Shown here piece by piece: positions 34,389-44,807 of a stretch of 64,000 bases of DNA. The translations under genes and the position numbers were made by a program. Origin of the DNA: Gymnopilus junonius (Eukaryota; Basidiomycota; Agaricomycetes; Agaricales; Galerinaceae). The first letter of the stretch is position 1, and every line of letters begins with the position of its first letter. The notes under the pieces are model-generated. The model searched no databases and had not been told where the DNA came from. It saw only the letters and a program-made list of their open reading frames with translations. The stretch spans positions 84,228-148,227 of the forward strand of contig JADNYJ010000097.1 of assembly GCA_015501075.1 (NCBI GenBank), given 5' to 3'.

Positions 34389-35991
34389 TGCTTTTACATA
34401 AGTAAAACATTGTTCTTTTAGAGGACGTTCTTGTAACGCTCTGTGATCCCGCAGCATCTCAACATGTCTGCAATCAGGACGATGGCATGCTTGTTTGGCT
34501 TGGTCCGGCTGGCGGTTATATTTAGATTCAAATTATTTTTAAATGCTGCATCTTGTCTGCTGATATAAGCAGCGTCCCTCCGCCGCTTATGTAATATAAT
34601 AAGTTACAAGGGCCACTGGACCCTTCAAGCTCTGGTGCCTATTTATTTGATAGTTTTAGTACAGCTGTACCATTGTACCCTGAATCTCTTATCCTATGTA
34701 TATACATGAACAACTATATCAATATCTGCATTCAAAGGACTCAACAATACTGTCATGAAAACTAGTGTTTAAAAGTCTGGTCCAGTCCAGTTTTTGGGTG
34801 CCTGAGGACCCTAACTGAGACTGAGACTGGTTAGGTAAATTTAGAAATGTTCAAATAACTGGACCGGACTGCAACTAACTGGTCTTGATCAGTTTTGTGT
34901 GGTTATTTGCAGTTATATAATTGGTTTTAACTGGTTACAGTTATAACCAGTTATCAACCAGTTTTCTTTGCATAAATAATTGTTTTGTAGTATAAAATAA
35001 ATTAATCACTATTTTTGTGGTCAAATGAGCCCAAGAACATCCCAAATGGTTGAGAAATGAGAAAATTAGAGCAGATTTGATGCTTTTTGCGAGTTTTGCT
35101 ATAACTTTATCAATTCTCAACCAAAATTTACGTTTTTAGGGTTGTTCAAAAGCTACAATACGTCTCTATTATCATATAAAATTTCAGAATTTTGACCAGT
35201 TTTGATCAGTCTCAGAATTCTAAAATTTGGACTAACCACTAACCAGACCATTGTTACAGTTACAATCAGTTAGTATATTTTGCAGTTACCATCAGTTATG
35301 GTCCAGTTCAGTCTTAGTTATTTTCCAGTTAACTAACCTAACCTTCAAGTACTAATAAAAACCTTTATCCTAATGTATTCTCATCATTGGATTATTGAAC
35401 CAGAGTCTGTTAAGAAATTGAGCAAGTTACACCAGGACACATATGCATGTGATCACTCATAATACTCACCCATCACAACTTGTCTATCCTCCATACAAAC
35501 ACCATCCTCTCACCCTTCACCACTATATCACAATGGTTATTGTCACATGGCTATCTGATTATTGTCCTGAAGACCCCTTCGACATTGAAAGAGAGAAGCA
35601 TATGGTCAATAATGGTGTGAAGATTCTCATGCTGCTGCACTGCAACTAAGAAAGCTTTACCACAATATAAACTTCAACAAATGTCTTGTGTGCCAGCAGT
35701 GTGTGGTGAAAGGCAGCTATATTTAGATTTGACTTATTATTAGTATCCAGAGCTGGGTGTGTGATTATATCAGCAGCATTCCTCCGCTGCTTATATAATC
35801 TAATATCTGTGCCAAGGTACTATCAGATTTGCTGTTCAAGGTGTGTTCTATTTTATTCTGAAGGGCATATATTTAAATTTTACCTATCATCATATATAGG
35901 TGGTCTAATACTATTATAGGCATTCTAATACTATTTGCGAAGCAGGAAAAGCATTGTCCTGCCATGCAAAGTGGTGGCCTGCTAAAACAAG
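34389..35991. mobile_element. 1.6-kb insertion inside Gypsy protease region, type unknown
   Basis: The Gypsy frame stops at 34388 (codon for Arg before the family motif FPSGE) and resumes exactly at 35992, so 1603 bp are foreign. The insertion has no long coding frame, no clear terminal repeats and no obvious target duplication. It holds two related modules near its ends, each with TATATTTAGATT followed by a stem-loop with an AGCAGC stem. A hAT MITE lies between them. A near-perfect 15-bp hairpin is at 35763-35800. Confidence 0.7.
34763..35354. mobile_element. hAT-type MITE, 592 bp
   Basis: Flanked by near-identical 8-bp target duplications, ATGAAAAC (34755-34762) and ATAAAAAC (35355-35362). 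Imperfect inverted ends begin TAGTGTTTAAAAG and, read from the right, TAGTACTTGAAGG. The subterminal parts are packed with CAGTTA/AACTGG motifs in both orientations, the kind of repeated sites hAT transposases bind. No coding capacity. Confidence 0.7.
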
Positions 35992-38900
35992 TTTCCCTCT
36001 GGTGAAACTATTACCATTGACTTTTTCGTAACCTCACTGGACTCCTCATGTGTTCTGGTTCTAGGATATAACTGGCTCTTCCGCTACAATCCATTGATTG
36101 ACTGGAAATTGGGCCGTATTGACTTCCGTTCTGAACTACTTGACAACCCGGCTCCGACGTCATCCCATAGGCCAGCTCTGCTGCCTACACCTCCATTATT
36201 GGAACCTCCGACCCCTCCGCTTCCTCCGATTACTCCTACGGTTACTCCTCTGACCCCTCCGACCTCTGTAGCATCTTCTGATGCACCTCGCATCTCGCTA
36301 ATCAATGCAGCTGCTTTCGCAAGAGCATGCAAGTTACCTGGCGCTCAAAGTTTCACAGTTCACCTCTCCGATCCTGCCATCTCCGCTCATGCCGCTTCTG
36401 TCTCTGATGAAGCACCTGATCTGTCTAGTATTCCTCCTGAATACCATGACTTTGCGGATGTCTTCAGTAAATCTAAAGCTGACATGCTCGCACCCCATTG
36501 ACCTTACGACCTCAAGATCAAGCTCGAACCTGGCACTTCCCCTCCTGTTGGAAATATGTACTCCCTTTCACAATCCGAACTTCAATCCCTCCGAGAATTT
36601 ATTGACGAGCACCTCTGAATCGGTTTCATTTGACCTTCAACCTCTCCGCATGGCACTCCGATCCTTTTCATTCGCAAAAAGGATGGATCACTATGACTTT
36701 GCATTGACTTTAGAGGATTAAACAAGATCACGAAGAAAGACCGATATCTGCTTCTGCTCATCTCCGACCTCCTGTCCACTGCTGGTAAAGCACACATCTA
36801 TACGGCTATCGACCTCCGACATGCCTATCACCTAGTCTGCATAGCGGAAGGCAACGAATGGAAAACAGCGTTCTGAACACGCTATGGATCATTTGAATGG
36901 AATGTTATGCCATTTGGACTGTCCAATGCACCTGCCGTTTTTCAACGCTTCATGAACGACATACTAAGTGATTTATTAGATGTGTCTGTCATTGTTTACC
37001 TCGATGACATCCTGATCTACTCCGATGATCCTACCCAGCATAAGGAACACATTCGCAAAGTCCTCCGACATCTCCGACAACACGGTCTGTATGCCCACTC
37101 TGACAAATGCAATTTCTCTACAAACACGGTTAATTACCTTGGATTCATTCTTTCACCAGAAGGCCTCAAGATGGATGAAAGCAAGATCAAGACTATCCAA
37201 GATTGGCCCGAACCCAAGAAGATTAAGGATGTTCAATCCTTCTTAGGTTTCGTGAATTTCTACCAACGATTTATCTCCGACTACTCCAACATCATTGTTC
37301 TGCTCACCCAACTCACTAGGAAAGGAACCCCTTGGCAATTCAATGATGCTGCTCGAAAAGCCTTCAACAAGCTCAAGAAAGCGTTTACAACTGCTCCGAT
37401 ACTTACTCACTGGGTTCCCGACCATCGATTATTGTGGAAACTGACGCTTCTGACTACGTGCTTGGAGCGATCCTCTCCATCCGCACCTCCGATGACGAGA
37501 TTCACCCTGTTGCGTTTCACTCACGTACTTTCACAGGTCCTGAAATCAACTACAACACCCACGACAAAGAACTACTAGCAATCTTCGACGCATTTAAAGT
37601 ATGGCGACATTATCTGGAAGGCTCCGCCGCTCCGATTGACGTCATCACCGACCACAAGAATTAACGTACTTTGCAACCACTAAAGTTCTTACTCGCCGAC
37701 AAGCCCACTGGTCCGAATATCTCTGCCAATTCAACCTCATCATCCGCTTCCGCCCTGGACATCTCGGTACGAAACCTGACTCTTTAACTAGATGATGGGA
37801 CATCTATCCCAAAGGGGAAATAGCGACTATGCAAGCATTAACCCAAGCAACTTCCGACCTATTTTCACCCAAGAACAACTCTCTGCATCCCTCCGTGCCA
37901 CCCAACTCTTTGAACCCACCCTCCATGCAGTATCCCTCATGGACTCCGACCTACTCGACATGACATCCTCGCTGCGCTACCCTCTGACCCGGTTTACCTT
38001 GCTCACATGAAGGAACCAAAACCACACTGGTCCCTTGATCCAGATGGTTACCTCCATCATGAATCACGCATCTATGTTCCTGATGCATCTGACCTCCGAC
38101 TCCACATCCTCCGACACAAGCATGATCATATCCTCGCTGGACACCCTGGACAAAATAAGATGACTAGTCTTATCCTTTGTGAATACACCTGGCCCGGACT
38201 ACGAGACTTCGTGAAGAAGTATTGCAAATCGTGTACGACATGTATGCATTCCAAACCTCAATGACACAAACCCTACGGATTGCTCAAGCAGCTCCCGATC
38301 CCCGAACGTCCCTGGAATTCAATATCAATGGACTTTATCGAAATCCTTCCGACGTCTGATGGACACGACGCGATCCTAGTCATTGTTGACTGACTCACCA
38401 AGCAAGCTATATTCATTCCGACCACCTCTGCTTGCACCTCCGAAGACCTTGCCATGCTTTTCGTCATTCATGTGTTCTCCAAGCACGGCATCCCCGAACA
38501 CGTCACCTCCGACCGCGGACCTGAATTCGTCTCCCGCTTCTTCTGATCCTTAGGAAAAGCACTCGACATGAAACTCCATTTCACTTCCGGATACCATCCT
38601 GAAGGCGATGGCCAGACTGAACATACTAATCAGACACTAGAGCAATACCTCCGAATTTATTGCAACTATCAGCAAGATAATTGGTCAAGTCTATTACCTC
38701 TTGCAGAGTTTGCTTACAACAACGCTCCTAGTGCTACTACTGGCATTTCACCATTCTTCGCTAATAAAGGTTACCACCCTAACATGGCTATCCACCCCGA
38801 ACGCGACCTCACCTCCACTCGCGCTCACAATTTTGTTGTTGATCTAGATGAATTACACAAAGAACTCAAGAAGCTATCGCTGAATCACAAAAGTGTTATC

Positions 38901-39536
38901 AAGTCTCCGCCGACCTCCGACGCACTCCGCCCCCTGACTTCCAAGTCGGACAGCAAGCATTTGTCAAAGCAAAGTTCTTCCACACCACACGTCCCTCCAA
39001 GAAACTCTCCGAAAAATATTACGGTCCTTTTGATATCATCGCCAAAGCTGGCACACACTCTTTTACTTTACGACTTCCTGACTCCATGCATGGTGTTCAC
39101 CCCGTTTACCACGTTTCTATGCTGGAACCGTTTACTCCGAACGATATTCCGAATCGGACTCAATCTCCGCCTCTGCCTGTTGAAGTCGAAGGCGAAATCG
39201 AATATGAAATCACTGAAGTCCTCGACTCCAAGCTTGATCAACGACGCAAGTGCAAACTATTGTACTTGGTTCGCTGGTTAGGTTATGAAGGCACTGATGA
39301 AGAACAATCCTGGCTCCCAGCTACTGAACTCGAACACGTGCCCGACCTCATCTCCGACTTTCACTCCGCTTACCCGACAAACCCGGACCTCTTTCATCTC
39401 TCACTTAGCTTACGATTCACCAAAAAACATCATTAACAAGAAAAGACAAGTATATAGAAAAAAGACAAGAAAAGAAAAAAAAAAAAAAAACTCTACAAAA
39501 ACTACTATCTATTGACGAGCACGCTTTGCTGGCACC

Positions 39537-40549
39537 TCATACATCCTCATCCCTTCTAATCCTCCATCCATCCTCATCCTCCTCCTCATCCTCCTCTGAA
39601 TCCGATGACTCATCCCTTTTCCTCTTCAACACCTTGACCTCTCCCTCGCTATCACTCCTCATTTCCACATCCGACCTCTCGTCCTCCTGTTCACCCATCA
39701 CTGCTCCGACTACCTCCTCCTCCGACTCCTCTGACTCATCCACCTCAACCTTCTTCCCTGGTCTAAGGCCGCCATGACCCTCTCATACCTCTCGTTCAAA
39801 TACTCTCGATTTCCTCCTGGTCCGATGGTATGTACTCCGACGCACTTGGCTCCGACGGTGCATATGGGGGATCTTGGATCCAGGACATGTCTTCCAACAA
39901 GTCCCGGATCTCCCTCAGGTATCGAGCAATGTGCTCGATACCCGGCCCTTTCTGCACCTCCGCCATCATCTTGCGCTTGGGCTTTGCCGCCCCTGTCACC
40001 TTGGCTGGTCGTACCCCCAACTCCGCCCGACCCTCCGACCCCGCAGCTCCTCCGCCGGTCTTGCAAGCTTTGCGCTGCACTCGGCAGCAGTTGCACGATG
40101 CCGCCTTGCTGGTACCCTCCCTAAAAACAAATCACAAGTCAAAAAATAAATCATAACAAAGAAACATTAAATGGGACTTACCTTGGCCATAGGCACTCTG
40201 CCCCCGCCTGCACGCACCGGATGCAGATGACTCCGTCCACCGTCTCATACACTCTGGCTGACTCCCGCGTCGCGACCACCTGCTGCTGTGCCGCAGCTGC
40301 CTTCTGCACCTTCTTCTTCCCCTTCACGGTTTTCCTCTGCTCCGCCTCTGCCGCTTTCTCTGCCTCCGCTTCGGCCACCTTCCGTGCTTCTTCCGCTGCT
40401 TCTGCATGCTCCTCTGCCTCCCGTCACCTCTGCTCCATCCGCTCCTGCTTCTGACGAAGCTCTTCCCTCTGGAGCATGAGTTTCTGCTCCTGCGCTTCGA
40501 GGTCTTCGAGGTCTTCGAAATCCTCCAAGTCGGAATCGGTGTGCGACAT
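39537..40549 (-). CDS. antisense spliced Zn2Cys6-type protein inside the Gypsy element
   Basis: This gene is encoded on the strand opposite to gag-pol, between pol and the 3' LTR. The start MSHTDSDLEDFEDLEDLEAQ leads into a long Glu/Ala/Lys coiled coil (QKLMLQREELRQKQERMEQR, then EAAEEARKVAEAEAEKAAEA). Then come a basic region (KTVKGKKKVQK) and a cysteine pattern CX2CX6C-X12-CX2CX6C (CIRCVQAGAEC, CNCCRVQRKAC). This is exactly the Gal4-type Zn2Cys6 spacing. An intron at 40121-40181 (GTAAGT...TTTTTAG) falls in the linker and joins it in frame. A basic stretch (AAKPKRKMMAE), a helical segment and an acidic Ser/Glu/Asp tail follow; the tail needs two one-base corrections near 39745-39805. A TGA at 40424-40426 interrupts the coiled coil where CGA is expected. 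The role is unknown; DNA binding is inferred from the cysteine pattern only. Confidence 0.72.
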
Positions 40550-40678
40550 ATCGACAGGGGGAGGTAGAATGATGATATTGAAGAGAGGACCAAATGAAAA
40601 TTTCAAAGCAACCAAAACCAACCAGCATGTGACCATTCCCATGCACAGGCCTCAAGGTTCGGCCTAAGGGGGAAATAC

Positions 40679-41152
40679 TGTTATATACGCGCCTCCGACC
40701 AACTCTGATCTCTGACTATACGAACTCCGACCTCATGATCCCCTCGAAGTACTACAAGTCCCAGAACATGTAGACACTTAGATTACATGTAGCTAGTCAA
40801 CTCCGAGTAGCACAGAGTAACTTACACGTCTGCCTGCTCACTAGTACACGTACGGTCTCCGCTTAGTTTCCTCCGTAGTATAAAAACCTTAGAACTATTA
40901 TTAGGTACCTTAGTTCGTATATTGTTCGTTAATCAATCCACGCTCTCTACTCCGCTCTCTCGTTCCGATCCGACTCCGAAATTCGAGACAACGTCCAGAC
41001 AACGGAGCGCAACACACACGTTGAAGCTGAAGTCTCAACCCTACGTCTACATACGTTACGCTAAGACCAACTCCGACACTGACGTACTCCGACGTAGCTC
41101 CGACGTGGATCTCCTCTGCCTACTCCGCCCTTCCTTCGTCGAGAACTTAACA
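40679..41152 (+). repeat. Gypsy 3' LTR
   Basis: 474 bp starting TGTTATATACGCGCC directly after a purine tract (AAGGGGGAAAT) and ending AACTTAACA. It contains about 37 CpG dinucleotides. It differs from the 5' LTR at several sites where one copy has CG and the other TG or CA. Confidence 0.9.
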
Positions 41153-41157
41153 CAGAG

Positions 41158-41593
41158 CCTATCGCATGCGTCATCTATGCAGGGATACTTCTTTTCCCTT
41201 GCTAGTGGAGTATCAATGGCACTCCAAAATGCAGACTCTAGTATCAACGTCATCCACAATGGCAGAATACATGGCACTCTCTGACTGTGCACTGATTGTG
41301 CATGGTTTAAGATTCTATTCGAAGAACTCAGGATGTCAATCCCATATGTTCCCTTATATGGAGATAGTCATGGAGCTATTTTTAACTTGCAAAATCCCAT
41401 CACCCAAAAAGGGATAAAGCACATTGAAATATGCTACCACTATATCCGGGAACAAATAGAACTTGGGAACATTAAAATAAAGCACATCCCTATGGACAAA
41501 AATGTTGCCAATATGTTCACCAAGAATCTAGGCCCTACCCTGTTCCTTAAACATAGACAGGCTCTAGGCATAGAGTTCTATCCCTTAGAATAG
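41158..41593 (+). mobile_element. Ty1/Copia retrotransposon, RNase H 3' end
   Basis: Continuation of the Copia RNase H beyond the Gypsy: GYFFSLASGVS, then in the next frame STSSTMAEYMALSDCA, and the C-terminal KHIEICYHYIREQIELGNI with MFTKNLGPTLFLKHRQALG. Frame breaks are present. The stop after FYPLE is where Copia pol usually ends. Confidence 0.87.
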
Positions 41594-41654
41594 AATACTG
41601 ACACATCATGTCAGAACAAGTATGTGCGCTAGCGCGGCACTACTTGAGGGGGAG

Positions 41655-42030
41655 TGTTGACATGATAAGTGTCCATGTGACTACATCACATGACTCACAT
41701 GACACACATGATCAGACGCATCTATATGCGACTAGATCCAGTGACGATAGAGTATTACAGTCATCTTATATGACTAAAACATGTGATCACTTAGTGAGCA
41801 TATTACTCATCTTATGAGTAGATATTAGTAATTACATAGTAATTAGCTGAGTAATTGCCTTATGCATTACTCATATGTAGTTAGTCACTGCATGTCCTGT
41901 AGGTATATAAGGACGCTCTAAACAGTGTCCTAATCTAAGTCATTCATACTTTTGTAGTAGCCTAAGTAGTCACCTTAGCACTAGCCTCTAACAACCCAGG
42001 TAAGCTAGTAGCCACATCAATACTATGCAG
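41655..42030 (+). repeat. probable Copia 3' LTR
   Basis: Starts TGTTGACATGATAAG right after a polypurine tract (TTGAGGGGGAG) a short distance downstream of the RNase H stop. It has a TATA-like GTATATAAGGACG near 41903. The right end is not certain. No matching copy was found left of the Copia gag. Confidence 0.6.
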
Positions 42031-42032
42031 AG

Positions 42033-42102
42033 TGCATCGTACAAGACAGTGTTTATCGCTGTGTGTATGCATCATGCAAGACAGTGTTTATTGCTGTGTG
42101 CA
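42033..42102 (+). repeat. two tandem 35-bp repeats
   Basis: Two direct copies of a unit starting TGCATC and containing AAGACAGTGTTTAT. They differ at three positions, of which GT to AT plus CG to TG are CpG-type transitions. Confidence 0.75.
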
Positions 42103-42117
42103 CTACTTGCTGCTCAA

Positions 42118-43030
42118 TAGTGTCAGGCTCATGGGCTTTGGTCTTGGTAACCTTAGGGCTATTGTGACATCTGAGCTCTTTGGTCATGAGCATCATAGCT
42201 TCAGCGAGATTCAGAGTGGGGTCATGATCGGAGTTGTGATCAGAGTGATCAGAGTGATCAGAGTGGTGGGGGTCAAAATCATTGCCATCATTGTCAGGGT
42301 TGGGTTCACCACCAGGGGAACCAGGAGCAGGAGGTGGCAATGGGTTGGGACTGGTTTGTCTCATCGATGAGGGTCCCGAGGGTAAGGGAGTCAGGGTGCT
42401 GAGGCAGAATGGAGGTTGTGTATTTGGATGGTCAGGGTAGTCTCTGACATTCTGAATCATGATGGTGCAGGATTCATTCTGTCCAGCTGCATGGGAGTTG
42501 GCAGTAGTACAGGATGTTGTAGTGGCCATGGTTGGGAGTCCAGAAGTGGTATGAGTTCATATATACTGTTAAGTTCTTGATGAAGGGAAGGCAGAGGGGA
42601 TCCATGTTGGAGCTATGTTGGAGTATGTCAGTGTCAGAGTTGGTCTTAGCATAATGTATGTAGATGCAGGGTTGAGACTTCAGCTTCAACGTGTGTGTTG
42701 CGCTCTGTTGTCTAGATGTTGTCTCAAATTTCAGAGTCAGATCAGAATGAGAGAGTGGAGTAGAGAGCATAGATTGATCAATGAACAATATATGAACTGA
42801 GGTACCTAATAATAGTTCTAAGGTTTTTATACTATGGAGGAAACTAAGCAGAGACCATATGTGTACTAGTGAGCAGGCAGATGTGTAAGTTATTCTGCAC
42901 TACTCAGAGTTGCCTAGCTATGTGTAATCTAAGTGTCTACATGTTCCAGGACTTGTAGTATTTCAGGGGGGTCAGAGGTCAGAGTTTGTATAGTCAGAGA
43001 TTGGAGTTGGTCGGAGGCGCATATATAACA
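42118..43030 (-). mobile_element. truncated inverted Gypsy copy (LTR plus start of gag), CpG-depleted
   Basis: The LTR occupies 42567-43030 in reverse orientation and matches the LTRs of the complete element. It is followed, reading leftwards, by the first part of gag (MATTTSCTTANSHAAGQNES to TKTKAHEPDT), broken off at about 42118. Nearly every CpG of the intact LTR is TpG or CpA here: about 4 CpG remain against about 37. The gag start stays open but is only a fragment. Confidence 0.88.
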
Positions 43031-43443
43031 GCCTTTTAGTTTGTTCATCCTCATCCTCATCCTGTTTCTTGTCAAGTTGATCATTCCCTCCTCCTTCTCC
43101 TTCTTCTATTTCTCATCCTCTACAACAGATGCAGATTTAGCCTAAGTCTTCCTCTTCTTCTTTGATTTGTCACTGTTATCAGCAGATTTCTTCTCTTGTG
43201 TGCCTTAGAAATCTGAACATGAGCCTCCTTGATAACCATGGACTCCATTTCTTTGACACTAGGCAAAGTAATCAACTTCTTTCAGCTGGCCTTTGGCATT
43301 TCTTCAAAGCTATCTATCTTGTCCATCTTGACACCTAGACTAGATATTTCTTCCAAAACCTTTTTGTTTCCCAAGGCTTCAACATCTAACAAAGCATTCT
43401 TGGATTTATACCTGAATATTTTCTTCAGAGCACAATATAGTAT

Positions 43444-44709
43444 CACTGTGAAAGTGAACTTGGTTGAAACTCAGCCTGTGATGGGTTGAATTTCAACTTT
43501 CAACCTGCGATAGGTTGAGTTTAGGATGAATTCAATTCATCCTAATTTTGCATGATAACATTTGTCCTAACGGAGGCAACCTATACCTGACTGATTTTCA
43601 GCTTGAAGAGTATTCGACCAGAATTCATCCAAAAACAGGATGATTGCCAAATTTCCGCATTCGCACTGTGTGATAAGTTGATATCCAAGAATAGCAATTT
43701 TCGGACTCAACACCTCATCGCTCTTTCTTCCCTTCCCCCATCATTTCCTGTTGACTCGTCCATTGCTGCCATCCATGGATGCTGGCCACATCCATGGGCA
43801 GCTTGCGTTGTCACCTATCGATAGCTATTCTCACTACCGTCTCTCTTCCCGCCATCTCTACTTGCCTCTAGCCCTGTAACTCTCAAACCCACGTATGCAT
43901 TTGGTACTCAGTCATCGTCAACAGCCATCGCCCAGGTGGTAAGTGGTTGAATTATATGTAATCCTCGAGTCTAACGGCTGCTACTGTCTATATAAGCTAT
44001 AGCCACAACATGTGTCTGAAGAGATCAATGGGTGATCAGCAGTAATGTGGTATGTTGCTTTTGTCATCAAGGTAAGCTATACTAATTCTATTTGCAAGGG
44101 TTCTTTGCTCTCAATTTTGCCCAGCTGCTAGTAATTTCCATCCTCCGCCGCACTCGCTTTGGAGAGGCACAGACAGGATAGAGCCTGCTACGCACCATTG
44201 GTCATCAAAGTGAGTATTGGTACCCTCCTGTTCGTCGAATATTGCTAACCCAAATATTGTTTTCTTCTAGCCTGTCTTGCCATTGTTGCTTATTCTTTCC
44301 GGTGGTCTCGAGAAGATGTCTCCCCTATAGTAAGTATTGTAGATGACTACCTTCTCTTCAGTTGTATGTATGCAACATGTGTAGATTTGTGTAGCCCCAT
44401 AATAAAGCATCTTTGAAACTAGTGATGTCCGAAAAGCAGTGAAAAGTAGAGCTATGTACAACCTATTCATCAGGTGCATACCTTGTGCTCTATATCATCC
44501 TATTTCTGACTGAAAATCATGCAGTAGCGCAGTTTAAGGATAGACTGAATTTGGCCATTTTAGGTTGAAAACTAACCTATGCCGTGCCAACCTATCTATG
44601 GCCTAAATTCAACCTATTCTGTCTGAAAGTCAACCTAAGGCATGCTGGAAATCAACCTGACTTGTACTGAAATTTAGGTTGAAATACATCCTATCCCACC
44701 ATCACAGTG
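43444..44709. mobile_element. CACTA-like (EnSpm) element, non-coding, 1.27 kb
   Basis: Ends CACTGTGA (43444) and TCACAGTG (to 44709), flanked by the trinucleotide TAT on both sides, the terminus and 3-bp duplication expected of CACTA elements. Both subterminal regions are rich in GGTTGAA/TTCAACC motifs in both orientations. No transposase frame inside, so it is non-autonomous. Confidence 0.72.
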
Positions 44710-44807
44710 TATCTTCCCCTTTATTGAGCAGTTTCTCAGAATCCCAAGTCCAAGTAAGTCTGGCAGGAAAAGTGTAGATAGTGGGCTTCTACTTCTTGAA
44801 TTTTGAT

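Larger units (their letters stand above)
34072..39436 (+). pseudogene. Gypsy pol: protease, RT, RNase H, integrase, chromodomain
   Basis: In order: aspartic protease (LTLIDSGSSHCFVDT), interrupted at 34388 and resumed at 35992 (FPSGETITIDFFV, LVLGYNWLFRYNPLIDW). Reverse transcriptase has GSFEWNVMPFGLSNAPAVFQ and the catalytic YLDDILIYSDD. RNase H has VETDASDYVLGA in part and HDKELLAIFDAFKVWRHYLEG. Integrase has an HHCC finger (HKHDHILAGHPGQNK, CKSCTTCM) and DDE core ([35 protein letters not shown]). The chromodomain is YEITEVLDSKL then LYLVRWLGYEGTDEEQSWLP. In-frame TGA codons at 34182, 36499, 36616, 36631, 36874, 37793, 38262, 38391 and 38544 all fall where arginine is expected. One-base slips occur at about 37430, 37660 and 38950. 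Confidence 0.9.
32289..41157 (+). mobile_element. Ty3/Gypsy chromovirus inserted in Copia RNase H
   Basis: An LTR retrotransposon of about 8.9 kb including a 1.6-kb later insertion. Two LTRs in the same orientation flank gag, protease, reverse transcriptase, RNase H, integrase and a C-terminal chromodomain. The Copia reading is split on both sides of it. CAGAG occurs at 32289-32293 and again at 41153-41157, a likely 5-bp target duplication, although seven bases separate the left copy from the apparent LTR start. Many TGA stops and one-base slips make pol non-functional as written. Confidence 0.9.

Noticed and set aside
35941..35991. Helitron 3' end
   Set aside because: A hairpin is present but the end is not CTRR and the left end is not TC.
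33550..38546. TGA read as arginine (stop-codon recoding) in the Gypsy element
   Set aside because: Host genes in the window end normally at TGA, CGA codons are also used in the element, and CpG decay explains the pattern more simply.
42053..42529. Separate minus-strand gene
   Set aside because: It is the start of the Gypsy gag in the inverted truncated copy, joined to its LTR; the last codons come from flanking sequence.
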